A DNA stretch of 64,000 nucleotides from Pasteurella bettyae CCUG 2042 (GCF_000262245.1 NZ_AJSX01000004.1:1-64000); one strand, 5' to 3'; numbered from the stretch's first letter, positions 30,081 to 40,036 are shown. Numbers and translations are program-made. The notes: generated by a model from the letters alone, not told the origin.

Positions 30081-30752
30081 ATGACATTACAATCCACTTG
30101 CAATTTAATGCCAAGAGAAAAACTCCTTACCTATGGAGCAAGCTCGTTAGATGATAAAGAGCTTCTTGCCATTTTCCTTAGAACAGGTATTAAAAATTGT
30201 CCTGTAATGCAATTATCCCACAATGTTTTACAACATTTTGGTTCTTTAAGAGGGCTAATTAGTGCTAATCAAAAACAATTCTGTGCTTTTAAAGGCATTG
30301 GCATTACTCAATTTATTCAATTACAAGCTTGTACAGAAATGACTAAGCGTTACCTCCAAGAAGAACTCAAATACCTGCATGAATTTACTTCAACAGATAC
30401 TGTACGTATATATCTTCAATCTAGCTTAGAATCAAAAGAACGAGAAATATTCCTAGTATTATTCTTAGACAATCAACACCGCTTAATTAAACAGGAAGAA
30501 ATGTTCTTAGGATCAATTAATAGTGCAACAATACATCCTAGAGAGATTATCAAATCTGCATTATATTGCAATGCAGCCGCACTTATTTTAGCACACAATC
30601 ACCCATCAGGAAGATCCGAGCCTAGTCAATCAGATAAAAATATTACAGAAAAGATTCAACAAGCTGCAAATTTAGTAGATATTCGTCTATTAGATCACTT
30701 TGTTATTGGCAAAGGCAACTATTTTTCCTTTGCTGAACAGGGATGGATATAA
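30081..30752 (+). CDS. radC: RadC family JAB/MPN-domain protein
   Basis: A 223-residue protein with an N-terminal helix-hairpin-helix-like part and a C-terminal JAB/MPN domain. The metal motif HNHPSGRSEPSQSD (around residues 173-186) is intact. RadC was named from a repair phenotype later withdrawn; the true role is unknown, although relatives work in competence in some species. Diverges from coaBC and precedes the rpmB operon, as in E. coli. No toxin or phage context nearby. Confidence 0.92.
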   Translation: MTLQSTCNLMPREKLLTYGASSLDDKELLAIFLRTGIKNCPVMQLSHNVLQHFGSLRGLISANQKQFCAFKGIGITQFIQLQACTEMTKRYLQEELKYLHEFTSTDTVRIYLQSSLESKEREIFLVLFLDNQHRLIKQEEMFLGSINSATIHPREIIKSALYCNAAALILAHNHPSGRSEPSQSDKNITEKIQQAANLVDIRLLDHFVIGKGNYFSFAEQGWI

Positions 30753-30833
30753 GATTATTGATTGTTGATTCGCTTTTTAGAGTAAAATTTTGGTAAAATT
30801 TAAAGGAAATATAAATTTTACGATGCTTTAGAC

Positions 30834-30862
30834 TTGAGAATGAAAGATAAAATGAGTATAAT
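30834..30862 (+). promoter_or_regulatory. Sigma-70 promoter of rpmB-rpmG
   Basis: TTGAGA (30834-30839), 17-base spacer, TATAAT (30857-30862). Predicted start near 30869, leaving a leader of about 130 bases. Confidence 0.8.
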
Positions 30863-30868
30863 CAGCAA

Positions 30869-30998
30869 CCTTTGATATAGTTAGCGGGTCGGTTTATTGC
30901 GACCTGACGAGGTAGCTTACAAAATTAGTTATCTTAACTAAATTTTGAAGTAGTCCGAACCGTAAGCTCGAGCTTAAATTTAATTATTGGAGATTATT
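30869..30998 (+). promoter_or_regulatory. Structured rpmB leader RNA
   Basis: Three hairpins can be drawn: GGTCG/CGACC (30887-30904), AAAATTAGTTA with TAACTAAATTTT (30921-30946), and the palindrome TAAGCTCGAGCTTA (30963-30976). AGCTTAC (30914-30920) can also pair with GTAAGCT (30962-30968), which excludes the third hairpin. Such alternative folding suggests feedback by a ribosomal protein; this is inference. Confidence 0.5.
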
Positions 30999-31235
30999 AT
31001 GTCTAGAGTCTGTCAAGTAACAGGCAAGCGTCCAGCAGTTGGTAACAACCGTTCACACGCATTAAACGCGACTCGTCGTCGTTTTCTTCCTAACTTACAC
31101 ACTCACCGTTTCTGGGTTGAGAGTGAAAACCGTTTCGTAACTTTACGCTTAACAGCGAAAGGTATGCGTATTATTGATAAAAAAGGCATTGATGCAGTAT
31201 TAGCTGATATCCGTGCTAGTGGCGAAAAAATCTAA
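30999..31235 (+). CDS. rpmB: 50S ribosomal protein L28
   Basis: A 78-residue large-subunit protein. [29 protein letters not shown] is the L28 signature. ATG 30999 follows TTGGAGAT; an in-frame ATG at 30987 would add four residues not seen in the family. First gene of rpmB-rpmG. Confidence 0.99.
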   Translation: MSRVCQVTGKRPAVGNNRSHALNATRRRFLPNLHTHRFWVESENRFVTLRLTAKGMRIIDKKGIDAVLADIRASGEKI

Positions 31236-31246
31236 GGAGCTAAAAA

Positions 31247-31417
31247 ATGGCAGCTAAAGGCGCTCGTGAGAAAATCCGTTTAGTTTCTTCAGCAGAAACA
31301 GGTCACTTCTACACAACTGATAAAAATAAACGTAATATGCCAGAAAAAATGGAAATTAAAAAATTCGATCCAGTTGTGCGTAAACACGTTATTTATAAAG
31401 AAGCTAAAATTAAATAA
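31247..31417 (+). CDS. rpmG: 50S ribosomal protein L33
   Basis: A 56-residue large-subunit protein read directly from the sequence: it begins [20 protein letters not shown] and ends in [11 protein letters not shown]. No zinc-binding CXXC pairs, so the C-minus (zinc-free) form. It starts 11 bases after the rpmB stop with AAGGAGC as ribosome binding site. Confidence 0.99.
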
Positions 31418-31438
31418 TTTTATTTTCTTAACTAATCT

Positions 31439-31467
31439 AAACCCGAATGTTGATTCGGGTTTTTTAT
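31439..31467 (+). terminator. Terminator of rpmBG
   Basis: AAACCCGAAT-GTTG-ATTCGGGTTTTTT: nine-base stem and T-run. Confidence 0.9.
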
Positions 31468-31526
31468 TGCAAAAAATAACTAAATGTCCTATCTTCTTGG
31501 CATTTATTACTGATTGAGATTTAACT

Positions 31527-32342
31527 ATGCCTGAATTACCTGAAGTTGAAACAGCACTGAAAGGGGTTAGCCCTTACTTAAAAGGCTATACTATTGAAAA
31601 AATTATAGTTCGTCAGCCTAAATTACGCTGGATAGTCAGTTCTGAACTTTATCAACTAAAAAATGTAAAAGTGCTAGATTTAAGCCGTCGTTCTAAATAT
31701 CTGATTATTCATACTGAGCAAGGCTATATTATTGGTCATTTAGGTATGTCTGGTTCAGTACGAATTGTTCCTCATGATAGCCCTATTGATAAACATGATC
31801 ATTTTGATATTGTTATGGATAATGGCAAATTACTACGTTATAACGATCCTAGACGCTTTGGTGCTTGGCTATGGACAACTAACTTAGAAGAATTTCATTT
31901 ATTCTTGAAACTAGGACCAGAGCCTTTATCGAAAGACTTTAATGGCTTATATCTCTTTAGAAAATCTCGTCAACGCAATATCACTGTAAAAAGTTTTTTA
32001 ATGGATAATGCTGTTGTGGTGGGAGTTGGCAATATTTATGCTAATGAAACTTTATTTCTCTGTGGCATTCACCCGGAAAAAATAGCTGGTAAGCTGACTA
32101 AAGCACAATGTGAATTAATTGCGAAAACTGTCAAAGAAGTTTTAGAACAATCGATTAAACGAGGTGGAACAACCTTAAAAGACTTCTTACAGCCCGATGG
32201 TCGCCCTGGCTATTTTGCTCAAGAATTATTGGTATATGGTCATAAAAATCAGCCCTGTCCAAAGTGTGGTACAAAAATTCAAACTTTAATCATTGCACAA
32301 CGTAATAGCTATTTTTGTCCCAAATGTCAGAAAAAATCTTGA
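31527..32342 (+). CDS. mutM: Formamidopyrimidine-DNA glycosylase (Fpg/MutM)
   Basis: A 271-residue base-excision repair enzyme removing 8-oxoguanine. The catalytic N-terminus (M)PELPEVE is intact, with [17 protein letters not shown] and a C-terminal zinc finger with CPKCG...CPKCQ pairs (around residues 247-268). Conserved position after rpmB-rpmG, as in E. coli. MutY, the partner enzyme against the same lesion, is found at 46 kb. Confidence 0.98.
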   Translation: MPELPEVETALKGVSPYLKGYTIEKIIVRQPKLRWIVSSELYQLKNVKVLDLSRRSKYLIIHTEQGYIIGHLGMSGSVRIVPHDSPIDKHDHFDIVMDNGKLLRYNDPRRFGAWLWTTNLEEFHLFLKLGPEPLSKDFNGLYLFRKSRQRNITVKSFLMDNAVVVGVGNIYANETLFLCGIHPEKIAGKLTKAQCELIAKTVKEVLEQSIKRGGTTLKDFLQPDGRPGYFAQELLVYGHKNQPCPKCGTKIQTLIIAQRNSYFCPKCQKKS

Positions 32343-32366
32343 AAAATGACCGCACTTTTATTTATT

Positions 32367-32392
32367 AAAGGTAGCAAGCCAACCCTACCTTT
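32367..32392. terminator. Bidirectional hairpin between mutM and GT9 gene
   Basis: AAAGGTAG-N10-CTACCTTT; an uptake signal lies just before it (near 32350). Confidence 0.65.
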
Positions 32393-32407
32393 AATCCTTT
32401 GATTTTC

Positions 32408-33451
32408 TTACAAAAGACCTAATTTTTTTATTTGAGTTAACACATCTTCCACTCGAATTTCTGCCATCAGATTTCTGCCTTTTAACTTAGTTGCCCAAGG
32501 TAATTCAGATGAAGGTTTTCCAAATTCTTTTTGTACATTCTGCTCATATACCGAAACCACATTTTCTAAATTATTATAGGGACCTGTACGTAATGGATTG
32601 TGGTAAGCGTAAAGCCCTATTACTGGTGTGTTCTGTGTAGTCGCCATATGTGCAGGGCCTGAATCAGGCGAAATAACTAAGTCAGCTAAGCCAATTAATG
32701 CCGTTAATTGCTTAAGGCTTGTTTTGCCCGATAAATTAGTCGGTTTAAAATCACATTGCTTAATAATTTGATTAATCATTTCAACTTCACGTTTTGCGGC
32801 TGAACCACAAAAAATCACATGAATATTATGTTGATTAGCGATATTTGCTACGGTAGCATATCCTTCTACCGTCCAATCTTTCTCAACTTTGCTAGAACAA
32901 GGGGAAATGATTAGATTTTTTCTTAATGAATCAATATAAACACTCACCGCTTCAATATCTTGCTGAGAAATAGCCAGTTGCCAATGTGGCTTACCAATAG
33001 GAACGCCTATATATTCTACAAATGCCATAAAACCATCAAGTACATGAGGATTTTTGGGATCTTGAATTTTACGATTGGTAAATAACCATTGACCTTCTCT
33101 AGCCCGTTGGCGACCAAAACCTATTTTATATTTTGCGTTGATACCTAAGGAAAGCATAGAAGCTCTAAAAGCCGTTTGCATATTTAGTAAAGCATCAAAC
33201 TTACGCCCTTTTAGTTGTTTCCATAACGCAAAAACACCTTTCCAGCCCGATTTCTTATCATAAACAACTAATTCAACATTATTGATTCCCGCTAATAATT
33301 GCGCTTCAGTTTTGCCTACAATCCAAGTAATTTGCGTTTCAGACCAATATTGTTGGATTTGTTGTACCGCAGCTAAAGCATGACATACATCACCAATAGC
33401 CGATAGGCGTAACACACATAAGGATTGAGGAGCTTGATTAAAAAGAGGCAT
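32408..33451 (-). CDS. opsX: LOS heptosyltransferase, OpsX-like (GT9)
   Basis: A 347-residue GT9 enzyme. LCVLRLSAIGDVCHALAAVQQIQ (about residues 11-33) and the C-terminal DLVISPDSGPAHMATTQNTPVIGLYAYHNP (about 255-284) match heptosyltransferase I of the OpsX type. It adds the first L-glycero-D-manno-heptose to Kdo-lipid A in the inner membrane's cytoplasmic face. Divergent pairing with kdkA is the same as in H. influenzae and supports the OpsX call, since OpsX-type enzymes act on phosphorylated Kdo. Confidence 0.85.
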   Translation of the reverse strand: MPLFNQAPQSLCVLRLSAIGDVCHALAAVQQIQQYWSETQITWIVGKTEAQLLAGINNVELVVYDKKSGWKGVFALWKQLKGRKFDALLNMQTAFRASMLSLGINAKYKIGFGRQRAREGQWLFTNRKIQDPKNPHVLDGFMAFVEYIGVPIGKPHWQLAISQQDIEAVSVYIDSLRKNLIISPCSSKVEKDWTVEGYATVANIANQHNIHVIFCGSAAKREVEMINQIIKQCDFKPTNLSGKTSLKQLTALIGLADLVISPDSGPAHMATTQNTPVIGLYAYHNPLRTGPYNNLENVVSVYEQNVQKEFGKPSSELPWATKLKGRNLMAEIRVEDVLTQIKKLGLL

Positions 33452-33537
33452 AAAGTATTCTCATCGCTATTTGTACTTTGGCATTGGGATTATTTTAAAG
33501 TAGAATAACTTTATTCGCCACCAATCCATAAAATAAT

Positions 33538-34260
33538 ATGCTTGAAATTCAACAACAAAATCATTTTTATTTATTTAATTTTGATCAACCTAAAGTACAT
33601 CAAGAGAAATTTCTTGATATACAATTTTGGCAGAATGAAAATCGTATTATTGGATCTGCAAAAGGACGAGGTACTACGTGGTTTATTCATTCTGAAGATA
33701 TCTTTGGTATCAATACCGCATTACGTCATTATTTTCGTGGCGGGCTTTTGGGAAAAATAAACAAAGATCGCTACGCTTTTAGTTCACTAGAACAAACTCG
33801 TAGTTTTGCTGAATTTAAGCTACTCCATCAACTTCACCAGTCCGGGCTACCTGTTCCTCAGCCTGTCGCTGCTAAAGTGGAAAAGCTTAATTTTAATCAA
33901 TATCGTGCAGACTTACTTAGTGAACGAATCGAAAATGCCAAAGACTTAACCGCAGTTTTACAAACAAAAACCATCAGCACAGAACATTGGCAACAAATTG
34001 GGCAATTAATTCGTCAATTACATAATTTACAAATCTGCCATACAGACTTAAATGCACATAATATTTTATTACAAACTAACCAACAGCATTTCAAATTTTG
34101 GTTAATTGACTTTGATAAGTGCGGTGAAAAATCAGGAAATTTTTGGAAACAAGAAAACTTACAACGCTTGCATCGTTCCTTCTGCAAAGAAGTCAAACGC
34201 ATGCAAATTCAATTCACTGAACAAAATTGGCAAGATTTATTAACTGGCTACCATCAATAA
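33538..34260 (+). CDS. kdkA: 3-deoxy-D-manno-octulosonic acid kinase
   Basis: A 240-residue lipopolysaccharide kinase that phosphorylates the single Kdo residue of Haemophilus-type lipid A. Eukaryote-like kinase motifs are seen: HTDLNAHNILL (catalytic loop, around residues 168-178) and LIDFDKCG (metal-binding aspartate). Divergent from the opsX-like gene. An uptake signal lies within the gene near 34118. Confidence 0.93.
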   Translation: MLEIQQQNHFYLFNFDQPKVHQEKFLDIQFWQNENRIIGSAKGRGTTWFIHSEDIFGINTALRHYFRGGLLGKINKDRYAFSSLEQTRSFAEFKLLHQLHQSGLPVPQPVAAKVEKLNFNQYRADLLSERIENAKDLTAVLQTKTISTEHWQQIGQLIRQLHNLQICHTDLNAHNILLQTNQQHFKFWLIDFDKCGEKSGNFWKQENLQRLHRSFCKEVKRMQIQFTEQNWQDLLTGYHQ

Positions 34261-34284
34261 AAAGGAACAACGAATGTTCCTTTA
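34260..34284. terminator. Bidirectional terminator between kdkA and coaD
   Basis: AAAGGAAC-N7-GTTCCTTT, followed on the plus strand by AAAATTT; an uptake signal (near 34303) is adjacent. Confidence 0.7.
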
Positions 34285-34313
34285 AAATTTGTCAAAATAC
34301 TACCGCACTTTTA

Positions 34314-34790
34314 TTATGCCTTGTCTGATAAGGCTTTTAGTACAGGGGTTGGTACAAATTGGCTAACGTCGCCTTTATGTAAATAAATTTCTCTCACAAT
34401 AGTTGAAGAGACATAAGACCATTTCTCAGTAGAAGGCAAGAATAAACTTTCTACTCCATCTGTTAAAGCTCGATTCAAGTGTGCAAGCTGTAACTCATAT
34501 TCAAAATCCATAGTCGTTCGCATACCACGAATAATTGCGGTGATATGATGTTGCTTAACCACATTTGCCAATAAATCACTAAAGCCAATAACTTCTACAT
34601 TCGCTAAATGTGACACCGACTCTTCAACTAAACGTACACGTTCTTGTAAATTAAATAAAGGCTTTTTGGTTGGACTTTCTGCCACGGCTACGATCACTTT
34701 AGGAAATAGCACAGCACTACGTTCAATAATATCTAAATGCCCATTAGTAATTGGGTCAAATGTGCCTGGATAAATTACGGTTTTCGTCAT
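34314..34790 (-). CDS. coaD: Pantetheine-phosphate adenylyltransferase
   Basis: A 158-residue nucleotidyltransferase for the penultimate step of coenzyme A synthesis. [19 protein letters not shown] carries the (T/H)xGH motif; [22 protein letters not shown] and [12 protein letters not shown] (ISSTxxR-like) are present. ATG 34790 is preferred to an in-frame GTG at 34793, which overlaps the waaA stop. Coupled to waaA as in E. coli. Confidence 0.98.
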   Translation of the reverse strand: MTKTVIYPGTFDPITNGHLDIIERSAVLFPKVIVAVAESPTKKPLFNLQERVRLVEESVSHLANVEVIGFSDLLANVVKQHHITAIIRGMRTTMDFEYELQLAHLNRALTDGVESLFLPSTEKWSYVSSTIVREIYLHKGDVSQFVPTPVLKALSDKA

Positions 34791-34792
34791 CA

Positions 34793-36067
34793 CTATTTTT
34801 CCAAATAAGGTTTTAATAAGTTTAATAAACGTTGTAATGCCCCTCGGTTTTCAATCAACACTTCATGGCCTGCATTGCCATAACGCTGTCTTGCCTCTTC
34901 AGAAAGCAAAAATTTCTCTACTGCGGAATAAAGTGCGGTTGGATTTTCATTAATTTCTAGCACGCCACACACCTCACGTAATTTTGCAAACACTTCAGGG
35001 AAATTAAAGGTATAACGACCACTAATAACTGGCAATTTAAAGGCTAATGGTTCTAATGGATTATGTCCACCATGTTTAACCAAACTCCCCCCCACAAAAG
35101 CAATATCTGAAACACCATAAAGTAACATCAGCTCACCCATAGTATCTCCAAGTAATACTTGAGTATCCTCTTGGAGCTTGAAATTTTCACTGCGAAGACA
35201 ATAACGAAAACCACCCTTTATAATTAAATCTTCTACTGGTTTAAAACGTTCAGGATGACGAGGCACAAGAATTAATAATAAATTTGGGAATTTTGCTAAT
35301 AAGCTATGATGTGCTTGCAAAATAATTTCTTCCTCACCTTCATGCGTGCTAGCAGCAATCCAAACAGGGCGTCCATTAATCCAATTTTTATTCAATTCTA
35401 CAATTTTTTGTGAAAGTTCGTCAGTAATTACCAAATCATATTTAATATTACCTGTTAATTGCAAATCGCCTTGGTAACCTAAATTTAAATAACGTTTTCC
35501 ACTAATATCATCTTGTGCAGCAATGAGACTAATTTCATTAAACATACGATGTAAAAGATTCTTCACCCAACCATAACGTTTTGCCGAACGTGCTGATAAA
35601 CGTGCATTAGCAATAATGAAAGGAATATTACGCTTATGTAATTGGCGAATCAGATTTGGCCAAATTTCTGTTTCAATTACAATACAAGCTTTAGGCTGGA
35701 TAAAATTAATAAAACGATTTAATGCATCTGGTAAATCATAAGGCAAATAGACATGTGTTACTGAATCACCAAAAGCAGATTTTACACGATCTGAACCTGT
35801 TGGCGTAACTGTCGTCATGGTAATAGCTAGTTCTGGATATTGTTGCTGAATGCGACGGACTAATGGAGTGGCTGCAATCACCTCGCCGACTGAAGCCGCA
35901 TGAATAATAATGCCTTTGGCTTTGGGTGCACTCTGGGAAGGATAAAAACCATAACGTTCATTAATACGTTTACGATAATTAGGCGCTTTTAAACTACGTA
36001 TTACAATAAACAACCAGACAAAAGGTTGTAATAAATACATTACCAAAGAATAAATAAAACGTAACAT
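34793..36067 (-). CDS. waaA: Kdo transferase WaaA (KdtA)
   Basis: A 424-residue GT30 enzyme transferring Kdo to lipid IVA. An N-terminal membrane anchor (about residues 5-25) is followed by [34 protein letters not shown] and the C-terminal [14 protein letters not shown] donor-binding motif (around residue 337). Haemophilus-type WaaA is monofunctional, adding one Kdo, which fits the presence of kdkA nearby. The gene overlaps the coaD start region. An uptake signal lies inside (near 34932). Confidence 0.97.
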   Translation of the reverse strand: MLRFIYSLVMYLLQPFVWLFIVIRSLKAPNYRKRINERYGFYPSQSAPKAKGIIIHAASVGEVIAATPLVRRIQQQYPELAITMTTVTPTGSDRVKSAFGDSVTHVYLPYDLPDALNRFINFIQPKACIVIETEIWPNLIRQLHKRNIPFIIANARLSARSAKRYGWVKNLLHRMFNEISLIAAQDDISGKRYLNLGYQGDLQLTGNIKYDLVITDELSQKIVELNKNWINGRPVWIAASTHEGEEEIILQAHHSLLAKFPNLLLILVPRHPERFKPVEDLIIKGGFRYCLRSENFKLQEDTQVLLGDTMGELMLLYGVSDIAFVGGSLVKHGGHNPLEPLAFKLPVISGRYTFNFPEVFAKLREVCGVLEINENPTALYSAVEKFLLSEEARQRYGNAGHEVLIENRGALQRLLNLLKPYLEK

Positions 36068-36207
36068 AAAATCATCATATCAAAATAAAAAATTTTATGT
36101 AGTATAAAGGTAAGCCATCAATACATAAAGCAAAAGCGATGAAATAATTTAGATACATTCAGTCTAAAATAATCTTTCCGCAAATTATCTCCCATAAATG
36201 TTACTGT

Positions 36208-37770
36208 CTAATGGCAAGCATCTTGTCCTAATAATGCTTTCAGTCCTTCACTAATTGATCCTTGCCACGCCAAATAGCCATGTGCTGTGGATTGTTCCAG
36301 ATAAGTCACTGGATAACCTTTTGCCAGCAATACATCCTTTAAATGGCGAGAAGTCTCCAAAATAGTAGATTTTCCGCTTTCATAAAAGCCTGCACTGATA
36401 AAAAAGCAAAGAGGCAATTTTTCTTTTGTTACAAATTCGTGGGCAATGTAATGACTTTGTGCGCTTGGTGTGCCTTTGGGATGCCACCAAAATGATCCTG
36501 ATAAAATTAAGGCTTTGTTAAACACATTAGAATAATTTAATACCGTATAAGCGGCGGCTAATCCACCGTAGCTTGAGCCACCAACAATACGTTCTTTGGC
36601 TTTTACCCTAATTGTTTTTTCGACAAAAGGTACCAGTTCTTCCGCTAATACTTCGGTAAATGTTGGATTCGCTGATAGCTCAATTTGTCTTGATTCATTA
36701 GATGGATTTTCAATAAAAACAGCTATAGTGGGAGGAATTATGCCTTGAGCAATCATATTATCTAGAATTGTCTTTGTTGGTACACGCGCTGTATATTCCA
36801 CACCGTCAAAAAAATAGAGAATGGGATAGTGATTTTCTACTTTAAAATTTTGAGGCAAATAAACAAATAATCGACGTTTATTGCCAAGTTTTGAACTGTT
36901 GAAAACCCATTCTTGCATTGTTCCCTTTGCGCTATGCTGTTCTTCTATCAAATAATATTGTGTTGGAGCATTCGGCAATTTAAGGATGGAATAGTAATTA
37001 AATTGATCAGTGTTATGGATATTTTGCTCAATTTTCTCAAAATAGGGCGTTTTATTCAATGGATCAGCCTGAGCTGTTGAAAGTAAGGCTCGGCGTTGAG
37101 TATATTCATCAACAGGTAAAGTAGGAACATCTGGGGCAAAGCGGTATTCCACCAGCGTATCATTTGGCACAATATAACTTTTATACCATAGATCTGTGTT
37201 ACCTAAATGCTCCATAAAATCGTGTTCTGTACTTACCCCTCCCCAAATGCGAACATTTTGCTTAGCACCACGCCATAAAAATGTTACACGACTTTGCTGT
37301 TCATTCAATGGCTCAATCAGGGGTGTGCCAATTTGTTTCACCTTTTGCCAAAAATCTTCCAAAAGTGCGGTCTGTTTTTCAGGAATTTTTGCTATTTGTT
37401 GGCTTAGCTCTGAAAGCAGTGCATTTTCGATAGTTTTGGGTTTAGCGATTTGTTGGGAAACAGGGATATGCTTTTCAATGACTAATTTAAAATCCTGGTC
37501 GGCAACGTTCTGTTCATTGCTTAATACTGAAAAAGTAGCCGTACCGCTTTGTTCCGACTTAAACATAAAATCCTGCTCGCCAAATACATTTTGCGCCAAT
37601 AATCGGGTACTTTGATCGGGAAAGATAATAAACAATGAAAGTGGTTGCTCAGCAAGTTGAGTCAATTTTCCTTGCACAAAATCATTTTGTTTCAGTTCAA
37701 TAGTAAGATTATTAGCATAGAGCATCGAAGAAGCAAAAAAGGTCAAAATACATGCAATTATTTTATTCAT
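36208..37770 (-). CDS. Secreted siderophore esterase-like protein (Fes/IroE/Cee group)
   Basis: A 520-residue alpha/beta hydrolase of the esterase D family with a Fes-type N-terminal domain. The N-terminus MNKIIACILTFFASSMLYA is a signal peptide, so it is exported, unlike cytoplasmic Fes. The nucleophile elbow GGSSYGG and a C-terminal AHGYLAWQ histidine are seen, and RRLFVYLPQNF precedes the hydrolase fold. It probably hydrolyses a catecholate siderophore or xenosiderophore in the periplasm. Located 98 bases downstream of the TonB receptor on the same strand. Start at 37770 is chosen for the signal peptide; 37791 is also in frame. Confidence 0.8.
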   Translation of the reverse strand: MNKIIACILTFFASSMLYANNLTIELKQNDFVQGKLTQLAEQPLSLFIIFPDQSTRLLAQNVFGEQDFMFKSEQSGTATFSVLSNEQNVADQDFKLVIEKHIPVSQQIAKPKTIENALLSELSQQIAKIPEKQTALLEDFWQKVKQIGTPLIEPLNEQQSRVTFLWRGAKQNVRIWGGVSTEHDFMEHLGNTDLWYKSYIVPNDTLVEYRFAPDVPTLPVDEYTQRRALLSTAQADPLNKTPYFEKIEQNIHNTDQFNYYSILKLPNAPTQYYLIEEQHSAKGTMQEWVFNSSKLGNKRRLFVYLPQNFKVENHYPILYFFDGVEYTARVPTKTILDNMIAQGIIPPTIAVFIENPSNESRQIELSANPTFTEVLAEELVPFVEKTIRVKAKERIVGGSSYGGLAAAYTVLNYSNVFNKALILSGSFWWHPKGTPSAQSHYIAHEFVTKEKLPLCFFISAGFYESGKSTILETSRHLKDVLLAKGYPVTYLEQSTAHGYLAWQGSISEGLKALLGQDACH

Positions 37771-37841
37771 ATTATTACTCGCCAAGCACACTCATAACAT
37801 CAGTAATGCTATGTTCAAACAAGTGTTTATGTAAAAGTTAA

Positions 37842-37860
37842 AGCCCTTATTTGAGGGCTA
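37842..37860 (-). terminator. Weak hairpin between receptor and esterase
   Basis: AGCCCT-N6-AGGGCT, read on the minus strand before TTTAACTTTT. Weak, so read-through into the esterase gene is plausible. Confidence 0.35.
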
Positions 37861-37867
37861 CTTACGT

Positions 37868-39943
37868 TTAAAAATAATAATTTAAGGTTGCACTTAAATT
37901 ACGTTCTGTACCATAAAAACAAGAGTAATTATTGACACAGCTAGCGATATATTTTTTATTAGTGAGATTTTGTACGTTTAATTGTAAATTCAAATTAGGC
38001 ATAAAATCATAGCCTACTAGCATATCGTAAAGTGTGTAGGCTGGTACTGTAAAGCTATTGGTATTATCACCAAATGTCGTTCCCATATAACGCACACCAG
38101 CACCGATCGTTAGCTTATTAAATAATTTATATTTCGCCCAAATTGAAGCTTGGTGACGAGGCACTCCCCATTGAGTTTTACCAATCGTACTACCATCTGT
38201 GTCCGCAGTAATTTCTTTTTTCAGATAGGCATAAGAGGCGGTGACTGAGAATTTATCAGAAAGCTGTTGGTTTAAGCTAACTTCAATTCCCTTGGTTTCC
38301 ACTTTACCGATTTGCTCGTAAGAATGAGTTTGCCATTGATAATTGGCTAAACCTTTTTGCTTGATTTTAAAACCTGCCAACGTTAAAAGTGTTTCTTGAG
38401 TTGGTTGATATTTCACACCCATTTCCCATTGTGTAGCTGTAGTAGGTTTTAAGAATTTTCCTTGTGCATCTTTTTCCAATGAAGGTACAAAAGAGGTGCT
38501 ATAGCTGATATAAGGAGCAACACCATTATTAAAGTTATAAATCACCCCAGTACGCCAAGTAAATTTGTCTTCTTTATTACTTTCGGTTTTATAAGTTAAA
38601 CGATCAGTTGTACTATTTTTTGCTTGGTCATATCGACCACTCAACATCAGATCAAAATTGCTAATTTCCATTTGATCTTGTAAATAAATACCAAACTGTT
38701 TTAAATGTTTGAGATCGGTGGATTGCAAGGCTGGTTCAGTCACACTCACACCATAAATAGAATTTTGCCAATCAAGATTTGGGGCTACGCCTAAATAGAT
38801 TTCTGCATCTTCACGCACACGTTTATAATCAATCCCTGAGAGTAAAGTGTGAGCAATATTGGCAGTATTGAATTTCCATTCCAGCTGATTATCTAAACTA
38901 ATTTCTTGGGTTTTGATATCCCAACGACGAGCCTTGCGAACTAAATCTGAGCCAATATCAGCCCAATAAACTAAATTTTTAAAGTTTTCTTCTCCATTAT
39001 GGTAGCTTGTATTTTGTCGGAATATTAGAGTTGGATTAAATGTATGGGAAAAATTATAACCAATCTGCATTTGTTCCGACTTGAGCTGATGATAATTAGG
39101 GTCGCTTAAAAAAATATCGTAAGGCAACTTTTGACCATTTACTGCATTGATAGTGCCTTCTTTCGGTAAGAAGTTACGATCGCCTGCTTTTGGTTTTTTC
39201 GCATAGTAAGCGTAAAGATTAAGTTCAGTATTTTCTGTTGGCTTCCATAAAATACTTGGAGCCAAAGCACCACCTTTTTCTTTCACAAATTGAGTATTCC
39301 AATCGGCATGCTCTAACTCTCCAATTAATCGAGCAGACAAAGTATCAGAAAGATTTTCTTCTACATCAAGTCCAACTTGATAACGATGATGATTACCCAC
39401 AATAAATTGCAAGTGGTGATGAGGATCTCCACTGGCTTTTTTGGTAATAATATCCATGACACCACCAGGATTGACCTGCCCATATAAAATAGAATTTGGT
39501 CCTTTAATGACATTAATGCTTTCTAAAAAGAAGGGATCAATTTCAAATGCTGTTTGGTAGCGAGAACCATTTAAATAGGTTGGAACAGTACCACCATCAC
39601 TCTTATTCCCTATACCACGAATAGAAATTTCAATTAATGAGTTATTGCCACGATAACCGCCTACCATACCTGAAGTATAAGCTACCGCATCGGTAACTGA
39701 ACGAACAGCTTGATCTTTCATTAAATCAGCAGAAATTACATTTACACTAAATGGCGTACGAGCCAATGACGTAACAGTTTTAGTACCAACTGTAGTATAA
39801 ACGGGGATATAACCTGTAGTTGCTGCTAATTTTGTTTTTACATCAATCGTATCAAGTGTTGTCTGAGAACTATATTTAGCAGAAACATAAGTTACTACCA
39901 TAGCTAAAGTAATTAAAGAGAGCGAATATCGCATGATTTTCAT
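37868..39943 (-). CDS. TonB-dependent siderophore receptor
   Basis: A 691-residue outer-membrane receptor. A signal peptide (about residues 1-22), a likely TonB box near DTIDVK (about 31-36), a plug starting FSVNVISADLMKDQAVRSVTDAV, and a long beta-barrel ending in the aromatic terminus LNYYF. The FhuA/FoxA/FepA-like ferric-siderophore subgroup; the ligand is unknown, though the linked Fes-like esterase points to a catecholate. Divergent from an AraC-type regulator, with Fur-box-like sequence in between. No ABC permease or siderophore synthesis gene is nearby. Confidence 0.9.
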   Translation of the reverse strand: MKIMRYSLSLITLAMVVTYVSAKYSSQTTLDTIDVKTKLAATTGYIPVYTTVGTKTVTSLARTPFSVNVISADLMKDQAVRSVTDAVAYTSGMVGGYRGNNSLIEISIRGIGNKSDGGTVPTYLNGSRYQTAFEIDPFFLESINVIKGPNSILYGQVNPGGVMDIITKKASGDPHHHLQFIVGNHHRYQVGLDVEENLSDTLSARLIGELEHADWNTQFVKEKGGALAPSILWKPTENTELNLYAYYAKKPKAGDRNFLPKEGTINAVNGQKLPYDIFLSDPNYHQLKSEQMQIGYNFSHTFNPTLIFRQNTSYHNGEENFKNLVYWADIGSDLVRKARRWDIKTQEISLDNQLEWKFNTANIAHTLLSGIDYKRVREDAEIYLGVAPNLDWQNSIYGVSVTEPALQSTDLKHLKQFGIYLQDQMEISNFDLMLSGRYDQAKNSTTDRLTYKTESNKEDKFTWRTGVIYNFNNGVAPYISYSTSFVPSLEKDAQGKFLKPTTATQWEMGVKYQPTQETLLTLAGFKIKQKGLANYQWQTHSYEQIGKVETKGIEVSLNQQLSDKFSVTASYAYLKKEITADTDGSTIGKTQWGVPRHQASIWAKYKLFNKLTIGAGVRYMGTTFGDNTNSFTVPAYTLYDMLVGYDFMPNLNLQLNVQNLTNKKYIASCVNNYSCFYGTERNLSATLNYYF

Positions 39944-39959
39944 AACCTTCCTTTAAAAT

Positions 39960-39984
39960 AATAATGATTATTAATAATGATAAC
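39960..39984. promoter_or_regulatory. Fur-box-like site
   Basis: Overlapping NATWAT-type hexamers (AATAAT, GATTAT, AATAAT, GATAAC) with central palindrome ATTATTAATAAT, upstream of the receptor. About 13 of 19 positions match the Fur consensus by eye, so iron repression is likely but unproven. Confidence 0.5.
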
Positions 39985-39987
39985 TTG

Positions 39988-40036
39988 TTTTTACACAAAA
40001 AACCTTTGTAAAATAAAATTTTTACTGTGTGAAAAA
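39988..40036. promoter_or_regulatory. Inverted repeat in receptor/regulator intergenic region
   Basis: TTTTTACACA (39988-39997) and TGTGTGAAAAA (40026-40036) are near-complementary and 28 bases apart, upstream of the AraC-type gene. Possible operator for the regulator. Confidence 0.35.

Noticed and set aside
30081..30752. radC as part of a mobile or defence island
   Set aside because: Its neighbours are coaBC and rpmB-rpmG, the normal chromosomal position.
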